From: Bacillota bacterium
GTDB lineage: Bacteria; Bacillota; Clostridia; Oscillospirales; Ruminococcaceae
Assembly (NCBI GenBank): GCA_023439605.1
Contig: JAEXNS010000254.1
Coordinates: 1 to 6,738 of the forward strand
DNA length: 6,738 nucleotides
Reading direction: 5' to 3'
The translations under genes and the position numbers were made by a program. Position 1 is the first letter of the stretch, and each line of letters starts with the position of its first letter. The notes beneath the pieces were generated by a model that was not told where the DNA came from, did no database searches, and worked only from the letters and a program-made list of their open reading frames with translations. Of the stretch, positions 1 through 5,428 are shown one piece after another.

Positions 1-39
1 TTTAATTATACCTGTTATTTCATCTGGGCGTAAACTCAA
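1..39 (-). CDS. atpA: ATP synthase F1 subunit alpha, first 13 codons only (runs off the window)
   Basis: The minus strand from 39 down reads L(start)-S-L-R-P-D-E-I-T-G-I-I-K, the usual opening of bacterial AtpA (compare M-x-L-R-P-E-E-I-x-x-I-I-K). The start must be TTG at 39-37: the codon directly upstream in frame is TGA, and no ATG or GTG follows in the visible part. An AAGGTG ribosome binding site lies 6-8 bases upstream (46-51). The gene follows atpH after 27 bases, the position expected for alpha in an atpIBEFHAGDC operon. Alpha is the non-catalytic nucleotide-binding subunit of the F1 head. Identity rests on 13 residues plus operon position, so it is well supported but partial. Confidence 0.87.
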   Translation of the reverse strand, partial: MSLRPDEITGIIK

Positions 40-66
40 TCAATACACCTTCTTTATAATAAATTT

Positions 67-594
67 TTAATTGTATAAATTAACTCTAATTTCACTTAAC
101 TTTGTTTTAATACTATTATCAATTCTAACATTATCATAATCAATTATAATCCCACCAATAATTTCTGGGTCAATTTTTTCTACTAAAATAATCTTCTTTT
201 TTAATTTTTCAGACAGTTTTAATTTTAATTTTCCTCTTAGTTCATCTGTCAAACTAATACTTGATGTAACAGAAACTTCTTGAATATTTAAATGCTTATT
301 ATAGTTTAGTTTAAAATTTTCTATAATATTTAAAATAATAGAGATTCTATTTTTTTCAGCAATTAAACATAAATAATCAAAGGACATTCCATCATCATCA
401 AAAATTTTATTTATTATAGAAATTTTATCTTTAAAATCAATTGTAGGTGAGGATAACAATTTTATTAAATCTGGATTCTCGTTAAAAACAGAATAATAAA
501 AATTTAATTCTTTATAAACTTTTTCAAGGCAATCTTGTTCTATACACAGTTCAAAAAGTGCATCTGAATATAATTTTGACACCTCATTTTGCAT
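67..594 (-). CDS. atpH: ATP synthase F1 subunit delta
   Basis: Delta is the peripheral-stalk protein that sits on top of the F1 head and ties it to subunit b (OSCP in mitochondria). The 175 residues match the family's usual size of about 180. The N-terminal helical domain (about 1-105) starts with the typical S-K-L-Y-S-D-A-L-F. The conserved C-terminal segment is visible at about 142-165, with D-P-x-I-I-G-G-I-I-I, then V-R-I-D-N-S and a following K-L. The ATG at 594-592 overlaps the atpF stop codon by one base (TAATG), which implies translational coupling. An AGGTGA ribosome binding site lies within the end of atpF. No membrane segment is present, as expected for a soluble stalk protein. Confidence 0.95.
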   Translation of the reverse strand: MQNEVSKLYSDALFELCIEQDCLEKVYKELNFYYSVFNENPDLIKLLSSPTIDFKDKISIINKIFDDDGMSFDYLCLIAEKNRISIILNIIENFKLNYNKHLNIQEVSVTSSISLTDELRGKLKLKLSEKLKKKIILVEKIDPEIIGGIIIDYDNVRIDNSIKTKLSEIRVNLYN

Positions 595-1088
595 TATAAA
601 TCACCTACATTTTCGATAAAGTCATTGATTAATTTTTCGTGATCCTTTTTATCGATTTCTTTTGAAATAACTTTTTGGGCCATCATCAAAGCTATATCTG
701 AAATTTCATATTTAATCTCATTTTTAGCACGTATTTTTTCACGTTCTATATCTAAATTTGCTTTTTCTAAAACATTATTTGCATTATTTTTTGCTTGCAA
801 CATAATTTCATCTGAACGAATCAAAGCTTTTTGAGTTGCTGATTTTACTATTTGGGCAGCTTCATCTTTTGCATTTGTCATAATATTATTATATGTTTCC
901 TCTTGTTTTTTTGCATTTTCTAAAGATTCATCTGCTTTTTTATATGTATTTGTAACATCTGCTTGACGTTCTTCAATTATTTTGTTAACTCTTCCAAATA
1001 ATAAATGTTTAATAATCATAAACAAAATTAAGGTATTTATTAACGTAAATACAATAGTGCCGGTGTCAACGGATAGAAAATCTAACAT
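594..1088 (-). CDS. atpF: ATP synthase Fo subunit b
   Basis: Subunit b is the membrane-anchored stator stalk linking the a subunit to delta and the F1 head. The 164 residues show the family layout: one N-terminal membrane segment (about 9-31, T-G-T-I-V-F-T-L-I-N-T-L-I-L-F), then a basic turn (G-R-V-N-K-I-I-E-E-R). A long charged, Ala/Lys/Glu-rich helix forms the dimeric coiled coil from about 38 to 140, followed by a short C-terminal delta-binding part. The ATG at 1088-1086 is the only reasonable start, since a TAA lies three codons upstream in frame. Its ribosome binding site (AAAGGGTG) is farther away than usual, about 10-13 bases, which could make initiation weaker. The gene is 25 bases after atpE and overlaps atpH by one base. 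Confidence 0.95.
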   Translation of the reverse strand: MLDFLSVDTGTIVFTLINTLILFMIIKHLLFGRVNKIIEERQADVTNTYKKADESLENAKKQEETYNNIMTNAKDEAAQIVKSATQKALIRSDEIMLQAKNNANNVLEKANLDIEREKIRAKNEIKYEISDIALMMAQKVISKEIDKKDHEKLINDFIENVGDL

Positions 1089-1113
1089 TATATATTAACA
1101 CCCTTTCTATTTT

Positions 1114-1368
1114 TTATAATTTTCCTATAAAAGGATTGATAAACATAAGAATCATAGCTACTACTAATCCATAAATACCTGTAGATTCTGCAACAGCACA
1201 TCCAATAAACATAGTTCTAGTAATTGCACCAGCGGATTCTGGTTGACGACCTACTGCTTCACATGCTTTTCCAGCAGCATATCCTTGCCCTATACCAGGA
1301 CCTACTCCGGCTATCATAGCCAACCCTGCTCCTATCGCTGAAGCTGCTAAAACAATTGCTTTTTCCAT
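1114..1368 (-). CDS. atpE: ATP synthase Fo subunit c, predicted Na+-binding type
   Basis: Subunit c is the 84-residue two-helix hairpin that forms the rotor ring and carries the coupling ion. Helix 1 (about 5-28) has the Gly/Ala-rich packing motif G-A-G-L-A-M-I-A-G-V-G-P-G-I-G-Q-G. The polar loop (about 40-46) reads G-R-Q-P-E-S. Helix 2 (about 49-80) carries the essential carboxylate in V-A-E-S-T-G-I-Y. Numbered from the chosen start, Q28, V59, E61, S62 and T63 match the Na+-coordinating set (Q32, V63, E65, S66, T67) of the Ilyobacter tartaricus c ring, so sodium coupling is predicted. The start is ATG at 1368. A GGAGG site at 1377-1381 lies 8 bases upstream, whereas the in-frame ATG at 1383 overlaps that site and would lack its own. 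Confidence 0.97.
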   Translation of the reverse strand: MEKAIVLAASAIGAGLAMIAGVGPGIGQGYAAGKACEAVGRQPESAGAITRTMFIGCAVAESTGIYGLVVAMILMFINPFIGKL

Positions 1369-1376
1369 AATTAATT

Positions 1377-1381
1377 CCTCC
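1377..1381 (-). promoter_or_regulatory. Ribosome binding site that decides the atpE start
   Basis: GGAGG on the minus strand, 8 bases before the ATG at 1368. It overlaps the alternative in-frame ATG at 1383 (read ATGGAGG), so the five-residue-longer form (M-E-E-L-I-) is very unlikely. A strong site fits the high copy number of subunit c in the complex. Confidence 0.85.
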
Positions 1382-1394
1382 ATGTTTTTATAAT

Positions 1395-2132
1395 TTATTC
1401 TTTAGCCATACCTATAAATGCCATAGAAAGCATTATAAATATATATGCTTGCATGAAACCAGCAAAAAGATCAAAATAAACTGATAAAATGGCTGGTATA
1501 CCTACTGTAAAAATAGGAATACTAATTCCTATAAGCTTTGAAATACTACCCAATGAAAAATATAACAGTTGAGTTATAACCATTCCGCCTGCTATATTAC
1601 CAAAATGACGAAAACTCATTGAAATAGGTGTTGCAATTTCACTTATTAAATTTAATGGTGCCATAACAACAAATGGTTCGCCAAAGCCTTTTATATACCC
1701 TAAGAATCCATTTGTTTTAATTTTACAAAACTGTATTGTAAAGAAAGTCATCAAAGCCCATGTAACTGTGGTATTATAATCTGCTGTTACTGATCGAAGT
1801 CCAACTAAACTAACCAAACTACCAAATATAGAAAACATAAATATAGTCATCATATATGGTGTATAATGAAGATTTTTTTCACCCATTGATTCTTTAACCA
1901 TATTATTAAATGTTGACACCAACATTTCTGCTAAAACTTGTTTCTTTTTAGGCTTTAGTTTTGACATATTATGAGTTAAAAATAATATAACCAGTGTCAG
2001 GACTACAATTATAAACCATCCTATAACAATTGTTTCAGTTATATTGATTTTTAATCCCAAAACTTCAAAATCAAATACTATCTTAGGACCTGTTACGCTT
2101 GGACCTGCTGAAACAACTTGTTCACTTGCCAT
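1395..2132 (-). CDS. atpB: ATP synthase Fo subunit a
   Basis: Subunit a is the stator membrane protein that provides the two ion half-channels next to the c ring. The protein (245 residues from ATG at 2132) has several hydrophobic segments, including about 32-53, 92-112, 121-137, 152-170 and 180-240. The essential arginine is R175 in P-I-S-M-S-F-R-H-F-G-N-I-A-G-G, equivalent to R210 in E. coli. The C-terminal helix contains the conserved Q in A-G-F-M-Q-A-Y-I-F. A TTG directly before the ATG could be an alternative start adding one residue. The shared AGGAGG at 2143-2148 is 10 bases from the ATG and 7 from the TTG. The atpI stop (2136-2138) sits between the ribosome binding site and the start, so the two genes are probably translationally coupled. 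Confidence 0.97.
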   Translation of the reverse strand: MASEQVVSAGPSVTGPKIVFDFEVLGLKINITETIVIGWFIIVVLTLVILFLTHNMSKLKPKKKQVLAEMLVSTFNNMVKESMGEKNLHYTPYMMTIFMFSIFGSLVSLVGLRSVTADYNTTVTWALMTFFTIQFCKIKTNGFLGYIKGFGEPFVVMAPLNLISEIATPISMSFRHFGNIAGGMVITQLLYFSLGSISKLIGISIPIFTVGIPAILSVYFDLFAGFMQAYIFIMLSMAFIGMAKE

Positions 2133-2135
2133 CAA

Positions 2136-2531
2136 TCAATCTCCTCCTTTTTTATATAATAAATTTTTCCCAAAATATATTATTTTAGGGTAAAATAAAG
2201 GAATTATAGCTCCTATAAAATAAATATTCGACAGCTTTAATGAAATGTAAAGAAACAAAGCAGTAATTATTATTCTAAAAAAATATCCAATTACCATAAA
2301 TGGTGTTCCATCCTTACCGTTTACACCTTTGTTAATAACCATTTTTACGTTATAATTTAAAATTACAATGTTTAAAATCATAGATATTGTACCTAAAATA
2401 AGACCTACTAAAGCTTTTATGGAGTCTGAAAATTCAAAAATCATGTACATAATAAGATAAAATCCAATATTTAAAAATAAAGTCCTAATCAATATGAATT
2501 TTAATTCTTTCATAAATTCTTCTTTATTCAT
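2136..2531 (-). CDS. atpI: ATP synthase subunit I-like membrane protein
   Basis: This 131-residue protein has four predicted membrane helices (about 11-33, 37-58, 78-98 and 102-121) and short basic ends. Size, topology and position as the first gene directly before atpB fit the AtpI/UncI family. That protein is not part of the mature enzyme and helps assembly of the c ring and stability of the Fo part; its importance has been shown in some Na+-type enzymes. The sequence is poorly conserved in this family, so the assignment leans on context. The start ATG at 2531 has a strong GGGAGG site 5 bases upstream. The stop TGA at 2136-2138 lies 3 bases from the atpB ATG, and the last codons (K-K-G-G-D) encode the atpB ribosome binding site. 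Confidence 0.85.
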   Translation of the reverse strand: MNKEEFMKELKFILIRTLFLNIGFYLIMYMIFEFSDSIKALVGLILGTISMILNIVILNYNVKMVINKGVNGKDGTPFMVIGYFFRIIITALFLYISLKLSNIYFIGAIIPLFYPKIIYFGKNLLYKKGGD

Positions 2532-2560
2532 ACATTCCTCCCTTTATACACCTAAAAATA

Positions 2561-2589
2561 ATTATAGCACAATTTATTAAAAATATAAA
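2561..2589 (-). promoter_or_regulatory. Candidate sigma-A promoter of the atp operon (extended -10)
   Basis: On the minus strand, TGC-TATAAT (2569-2561) is a perfect -10 hexamer with the TGn extension. A -35-like TTTATA (2589-2584, four of six matches to TTGACA) stands 17 bases upstream. Transcription would begin near A2553 and give a leader of about 22 bases containing the GGGAGG site of atpI. The element lies within the inverted repeat at 2564-2612. It is a prediction from consensus only, and AT-rich DNA produces chance -10 boxes. The TGn extension and the position directly before the operon raise my confidence. Confidence 0.6.
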
Positions 2590-2612
2590 TACTTTTTAAT
2601 AAATTGTGCTAT
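2564..2612. terminator. Perfect 20-bp inverted repeat with flanking T-run; likely bidirectional terminator
   Basis: The arms at 2564-2583 and 2593-2612 are perfectly complementary (ATAGCACAATTT... against ...AAATTGTGCTAT), with a 9-base loop. On the plus strand the stem runs straight into eight T residues (2612-2619), a classic intrinsic terminator shape. On the minus strand it is followed by AATTATTTTTA, a weaker T-tract. It could therefore end the sigma/anti-sigma transcript coming from 2721 and also block antisense transcription out of the atp operon. One arm also contains the candidate atp promoter. Confidence 0.65.
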
Positions 2613-2638
2613 TTTTTTTCAAAATAAATTTGTATTAT

Positions 2639-2667
2639 ATTTAGTTATAATTTTTTTATAACTAAAT
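2639..2667. repeat. Second inverted repeat, 12-bp stem with a five-T loop
   Basis: The arms at 2639-2650 (ATTTAGTTATAA) and 2656-2667 (TTATAACTAAAT) pair perfectly around a loop of five T. There is no T-run after the stem on the minus strand and only two G-C pairs in it, so it is a poor terminator by itself. It sits 54 bases downstream of the stop of the putative anti-sigma gene and may be an auxiliary 3'-end hairpin or a protein-binding palindrome. The rest of the gap 2532-2720 is AT-rich with no reading frame that I can support. Confidence 0.4.
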
Positions 2668-2720
2668 TGCATTATAATTAAAGTATAACAATCTATAACT
2701 TTATTTTATTAAGTTTACTG

Positions 2721-3944
2721 CTATTTTAATAAAGAAAAAATTATATCTAAATATTCATTTAAATAAATATTTGAAGCATAAACACCATAATAAATATCAT
2801 TTGTTTTAAAAACCGAATAAAAATTATTTTTTTCAGTGCTAATATCAGTATTTTGTATTTCAAAATAAAGGTATAATTCGCTTTCATTTATATAATTTAT
2901 AGTTTCATTATCTTCAGCATTCGCTTTACAATAATTTATATTTTCAAGATTTTTTGAAACATTTAAATTTAAATTTACACCATCATTATAGTATTTAAAG
3001 AAAACTCCATAATCATATTTAAAATCCGAGGAAATATTTTGAATTTCATCCTGCAAAGAAAAATTATTAACAATTAAATCCGAGATGATTTTTTTCCCGA
3101 AATAATCATCAATAAAACTTGTTGATTTATTTGGGGTATTCTCATCAGACGCATAAGGATAATTTAAAGTGTAATTTGCAGCATTAAAACCTAAATAATA
3201 CCCATTATAATTTATATTAACTAAATTTTTATTTTCATTTCTATTCGTAGAAGCATCTGGTGATCCAATTAAATCAATATCTAAAGGAATTGTAGTTTCT
3301 ACTTTACTAGAACTAATATAGCTTGGTTGAGATATTTTAATACTTGTTGGAGTTGTTTCAACTTTAGTTGTATTTTTATTTTTATCTTCTAATATTGTAG
3401 TTTTAAGTGTTTCAGAAATTTTATTCGAAATTACATTTGAACTTGTTTTTGTAGTGCTTTCAACAACATTTAACTGGGATGTAGTTTCTTTATTTGTACT
3501 TATATGATTTATTATTTTTTCACTAGTTTTATTTTCTTCAGTAATATCAGTTTTAACTTTTGAAGTAGAAAAATTTGAAGCATTAAGTTCTTCTTTTGCA
3601 TTTGTTATGTTTATTGTAGTAACAGAATTTTTTTCACTAACTTCATTTTCCAAAGCATTTCTATCAATATTAGTGTCAGTAGAAGAGACAACTTTAGTTT
3701 TATCTGTTGAGCATATTAATTGAGTTTTTTGAATCTTTTCAGTATTATTAAAAAATATAGAAGCGAAAATTATAACAGTCATACAAGCAACCATAGACAA
3801 ACACTTATAGTATATGGTGATTTTAGGTTTTGTCTTATTAATCACAGCATTATACATTTTTTCTTTTGTTATATTTATCAAATCAATATCTGGCTCTATA
3901 TTTTCAAATAATTGTTTATATTTATCCTTTTCATTCAAAGTCAT
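2721..3944 (-). CDS. Putative membrane anti-sigma factor / sensor partnered with the ECF sigma factor
   Basis: I do not recognise a named family. The 407 residues divide into four parts: a cytoplasmic N-terminus (1-42), a single membrane helix (about 43-65), a Ser/Thr/Lys/Asn-rich low-complexity linker (about 79-220), and a possibly folded outer domain (about 221-407). The linker includes a repeated K-V-E-T-T at 194-198 and 214-218. The N-terminal pattern (Y-K-Q-L-F-E-N-I-E-P, then L-I-x-x-T-K-E-K-M) resembles many uncharacterised clostridial proteins encoded after ECF sigma genes. No zinc-finger HxxxCxxC is present. The gene overlaps the sigma gene by 14 bases, which points to coupled translation and a joint function: presumably the N-terminus holds the sigma factor and the outer domain senses a signal. 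The ATG at 3944 stands only 3 bases from AGGAG; TTG at 3938 is better spaced and is a possible alternative start. The anti-sigma role is inferred from context. Confidence 0.72.
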   Translation of the reverse strand: MTLNEKDKYKQLFENIEPDIDLINITKEKMYNAVINKTKPKITIYYKCLSMVACMTVIIFASIFFNNTEKIQKTQLICSTDKTKVVSSTDTNIDRNALENEVSEKNSVTTINITNAKEELNASNFSTSKVKTDITEENKTSEKIINHISTNKETTSQLNVVESTTKTSSNVISNKISETLKTTILEDKNKNTTKVETTPTSIKISQPSYISSSKVETTIPLDIDLIGSPDASTNRNENKNLVNINYNGYYLGFNAANYTLNYPYASDENTPNKSTSFIDDYFGKKIISDLIVNNFSLQDEIQNISSDFKYDYGVFFKYYNDGVNLNLNVSKNLENINYCKANAEDNETINYINESELYLYFEIQNTDISTEKNNFYSVFKTNDIYYGVYASNIYLNEYLDIIFSLLK

Positions 3945-4425
3945 CCTCTCCTTCCATCAAGTCTTTCAACATAGCACGTGCTCTTGTAAGTTGAGTTCTT
4001 ACTGTAGAAGGTTTTATTTTTAAAATAAAACTTATCTGCTCCACACTTAAATCTTCATAATAAAATAGATGTATTACCGTTCTATATTTTTCTGGTATTT
4101 TTAATAATAACCTTTGCATATCAATTTTATTATCTGTTTTTTCGTCTATATGTTCATATAAATTATCTTCTAGGGTTACTGTTTTTTTTAACCATGAAGA
4201 TGAATTTAAACTATAGCAACAATTTATAGTAACTCTAATTATCCACGCTTTTCTATGTTCTTCGTTTGTAAAGGGTTTGTTATATTTAATATACTTTAAA
4301 AAAACTTCTTGAAAAATATCATCAACATAACTCTTTATTTGAATATGACAATATATTAGTTTATATACCATAGAAGAATATTTGTTAATTATTTCTTCTA
4401 CTTCATTTTTACTATTATCAATCAA
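3931..4425 (-). CDS. ECF-type RNA polymerase sigma factor (sigma-70 family)
   Basis: This 164-residue protein has only the two domains of group 4 (ECF) sigma factors. Region 2 (about 13-72) binds core polymerase and the -10 element; its signature is Y-S-S-M-V-Y-K-L-I, then V-D-D-I-F-Q-E-V-F-L-K-Y and K-A-W-I-I-R-V-T-I-N. Region 4 (about 104-153) is a helix-turn-helix reading the -35 element: L-L-L-K-I-P-E-K-Y-R-T-V-I-H-L, L-S-V-E-Q-I-S-F-I-L and S-T-V-R-T-Q-L-T-R-A-R-A-M-L. The start is TTG at 4425-4423, fixed by an AGGAGG site (4432-4437) 6 bases upstream; no suitable ATG exists. The gene overlaps the downstream membrane-protein gene by 14 bases, the usual sigma/anti-sigma arrangement. The regulon and signal cannot be told from this window. 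Confidence 0.92.
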   Translation of the reverse strand: MIDNSKNEVEEIINKYSSMVYKLIYCHIQIKSYVDDIFQEVFLKYIKYNKPFTNEEHRKAWIIRVTINCCYSLNSSSWLKKTVTLEDNLYEHIDEKTDNKIDMQRLLLKIPEKYRTVIHLFYYEDLSVEQISFILKIKPSTVRTQLTRARAMLKDLMEGEDDFE

Positions 4426-4431
4426 AATAAC

Positions 4432-4437
4432 CCTCCT
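4432..4437 (-). promoter_or_regulatory. Ribosome binding site fixing the TTG start of the sigma gene
   Basis: AGGAGG on the minus strand, 6 bases before TTG at 4425. This near-perfect site is the reason to accept a TTG start. The weak start codon may keep sigma levels low. Confidence 0.8.
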
Positions 4438-4475
4438 AGCTATAAAACTTTTTAAGTAACATAAAAGCTACAAAA

Positions 4476-4497
4476 AACAAAAAAATATTTTTTTGTT
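4476..4497. repeat. Perfect 22-bp A/T palindrome upstream of the sigma gene
   Basis: AACAAAAAAAT on one half is mirrored exactly by its complement on the other (AAC, seven A, TA, seven T, GTT). Seven-base arms AGTAACA (4455-4461) and TGTTACT (4494-4500) form a second, wider dyad that overlaps it. On the minus strand the palindrome is followed by four more T, so it could act as a weak terminator for transcripts from the radical SAM gene or the 4523-4596 island. Alternatively it is an operator or curved DNA at the sigma promoter. I could not identify a convincing promoter for the sigma gene. Confidence 0.45.
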
Positions 4498-4522
4498 ACT
4501 ATCCAACCTAAAGATAAAGCTT

Positions 4523-4596
4523 AGATTTTACAGAAACTTCAAATCTGCGGAGTCAACTGTGCTTTCAGATCGCACTGGACCTTCAGTAAAACATCT
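4523..4596. other. GC-rich structured island, candidate non-coding RNA or dispersed repeat element
   Basis: Within the 215-base gene-free stretch 4426-4640, bases 4531-4600 hold 31 G+C of 70, far above the surrounding AT-rich DNA. The edges pair: AGATTTTAC (4523-4531) with GTAAAACATCT (4586-4596), nine pairs with a two-base bulge. Inside are GTGC/GCAC (4559-4562 with 4571-4574) and further short pairings (CTG/CAG, GG/CC). A competing hairpin is possible between AGATTT (4523-4528) and AAATCT (4541-4546), which excludes the outer stem. There is no start codon with a ribosome binding site, although short frames are open on both strands. I do not recognise the RNA family, and the strand is unknown. 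The flanks 4597-4640 and 4426-4522 show only the palindrome and AT-rich sequence. Confidence 0.4.
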
Positions 4597-4640
4597 CTTC
4601 CTTATGCATATAGCTGAATAGTAACTATTTTTATAAATAC

Positions 4641-5411
4641 TTATTTAGTAAATCTTCTTGCAAAATCACATCTTTTGCACAGTTCACAAATGAGTTTATT
4701 CTTCTTAAAATTTTCCTTAATAACTTTAACCTCAGTAGTATTTAAAATTTCACTTAGGGTTCTATCAAAAATATTGCCCAAAGCTATATCTCCATCATTA
4801 TCCAAGCAACATGGAACTACTGTTCCGTCTACTAAAATTGCCAACTGCTGAGTTAAAGCCAAACATGTTCCTTTTTCAGAAATAATGTTTTCTTTTAAAG
4901 ACGGCCAATTAAATTTACTTTCTCTACTCATAAAGATCCGCTCTTTTAAAGTAAACCTTCCATATAATTCCTTTTGCACTGTATCCCAATATCTTAAGGA
5001 AATAAGAGTTTGGCTATTTTTATTTATGTATTCGACTGCTTCAAATACTGATGTCAAATCTGCATTTTTATCAAAACTATGCATAGAAACGTTTATAAGT
5101 CTAATTCTATCGCCCTTGATTAGCAACTCTTTTTTATCATTTAACAACGTACCATTTGTGGTTATATTTACATATAAATCATTAGTTTTGCATATATCTA
5201 GAATTTCATCTAAAAAAGGATGTAGCAAAGGTTCCCCTTTTACATGTAAATATATGTACTTAGTGTAATTTTTTACCTCAAAAATAACATACTTAAATTT
5301 TTCTACACTCATATTATCATTTTTTCTTTTTGTAGCAGGACAAAAATCGCAAGATAAATTGCATATGTTAGTTATTTCGATATAAATCCTTTTAAATAGA
5401 TATTTTGACAT
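4641..5411 (-). CDS. Radical SAM protein with a reduced SPASM-like C-terminus
   Basis: This is a 256-residue enzyme that should bind a [4Fe-4S] cluster and S-adenosylmethionine to make a 5'-deoxyadenosyl radical. The cluster motif CxxxCxxC is C17-N-L-S-C21-D-F-C24. The usual G-G-E-P motif appears as K-G-E-P (58-61), and I-T-T-N-G-T (83-88) follows the expected beta strand. The C-terminus has C183, then G196, then C201 (C-x12-G-x4-C, fitting the first half of the SPASM motif), plus C202 and C242-x2-C245-x2-C248. The later SPASM cysteines are missing, so one auxiliary cluster at most is likely. SPASM proteins often modify ribosomally made peptides or activate sulfatases, but no peptide gene is visible nearby, so the substrate is unknown. 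The start ATG at 5411 has GGAGA 6 bases upstream. It has its own promoter and is otherwise isolated. Confidence 0.9.
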   Translation of the reverse strand: MSKYLFKRIYIEITNICNLSCDFCPATKRKNDNMSVEKFKYVIFEVKNYTKYIYLHVKGEPLLHPFLDEILDICKTNDLYVNITTNGTLLNDKKELLIKGDRIRLINVSMHSFDKNADLTSVFEAVEYINKNSQTLISLRYWDTVQKELYGRFTLKERIFMSRESKFNWPSLKENIISEKGTCLALTQQLAILVDGTVVPCCLDNDGDIALGNIFDRTLSEILNTTEVKVIKENFKKNKLICELCKRCDFARRFTK

Positions 5412-5428
5412 TCATATTCTCCAATTAT

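Noticed and set aside
1369..1383. Longer form of subunit c starting at ATG 1383
   Set aside because: This ATG overlaps the GGAGG that serves ATG 1368 and has no site of its own. The shorter start gives the canonical N-terminus.
2671..2676. Alternative atp promoter -10 (minus-strand TATAAT at 2676-2671)
   Set aside because: No acceptable -35 hexamer at 16-18 bases and no TGn extension. Transcripts would also have to pass both hairpins. It is less convincing than the candidate at 2561-2589.
3720..3911. Plus-strand 63-codon open frame
   Set aside because: It lies wholly inside the N-terminal part of the membrane-protein gene on the other strand, has no ribosome binding site and shows no family resemblance. 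It is a shadow frame.
3814..4023. Plus-strand 69-codon open frame across the sigma/anti-sigma junction
   Set aside because: It is antisense to two well-supported coding regions and has no ribosome binding site. The hydrophobic look comes from the reverse complement of Lys/Asn-rich codons.
4588..4614. Minus-strand mini-frame M-H-K-E-E-M-F-Y
   Set aside because: Only eight codons, with no ribosome binding site before its first ATG. I considered it as a leader peptide, but there are no tandem regulatory codons and no clear attenuator.
4493..4621. Plus-strand frame from TTG through the GC-rich island (about 42 codons)
   Set aside because: No ribosome binding site precedes it, only A/T runs, and the opposite strand is open over the same stretch. 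The island is better treated as non-coding until homologues show codon-level conservation.
4426..4640. CRISPR array, tRNA, or a known riboswitch in the gap
   Set aside because: There are no regularly spaced direct repeats and no cloverleaf or CCA end. I could not match the sequence to any riboswitch consensus that I know.
4885..5268. Plus-strand 127-codon open frame
   Set aside because: It is antisense to the radical SAM gene, whose cysteine motifs are intact, and has no ribosome binding site or recognisable domain.
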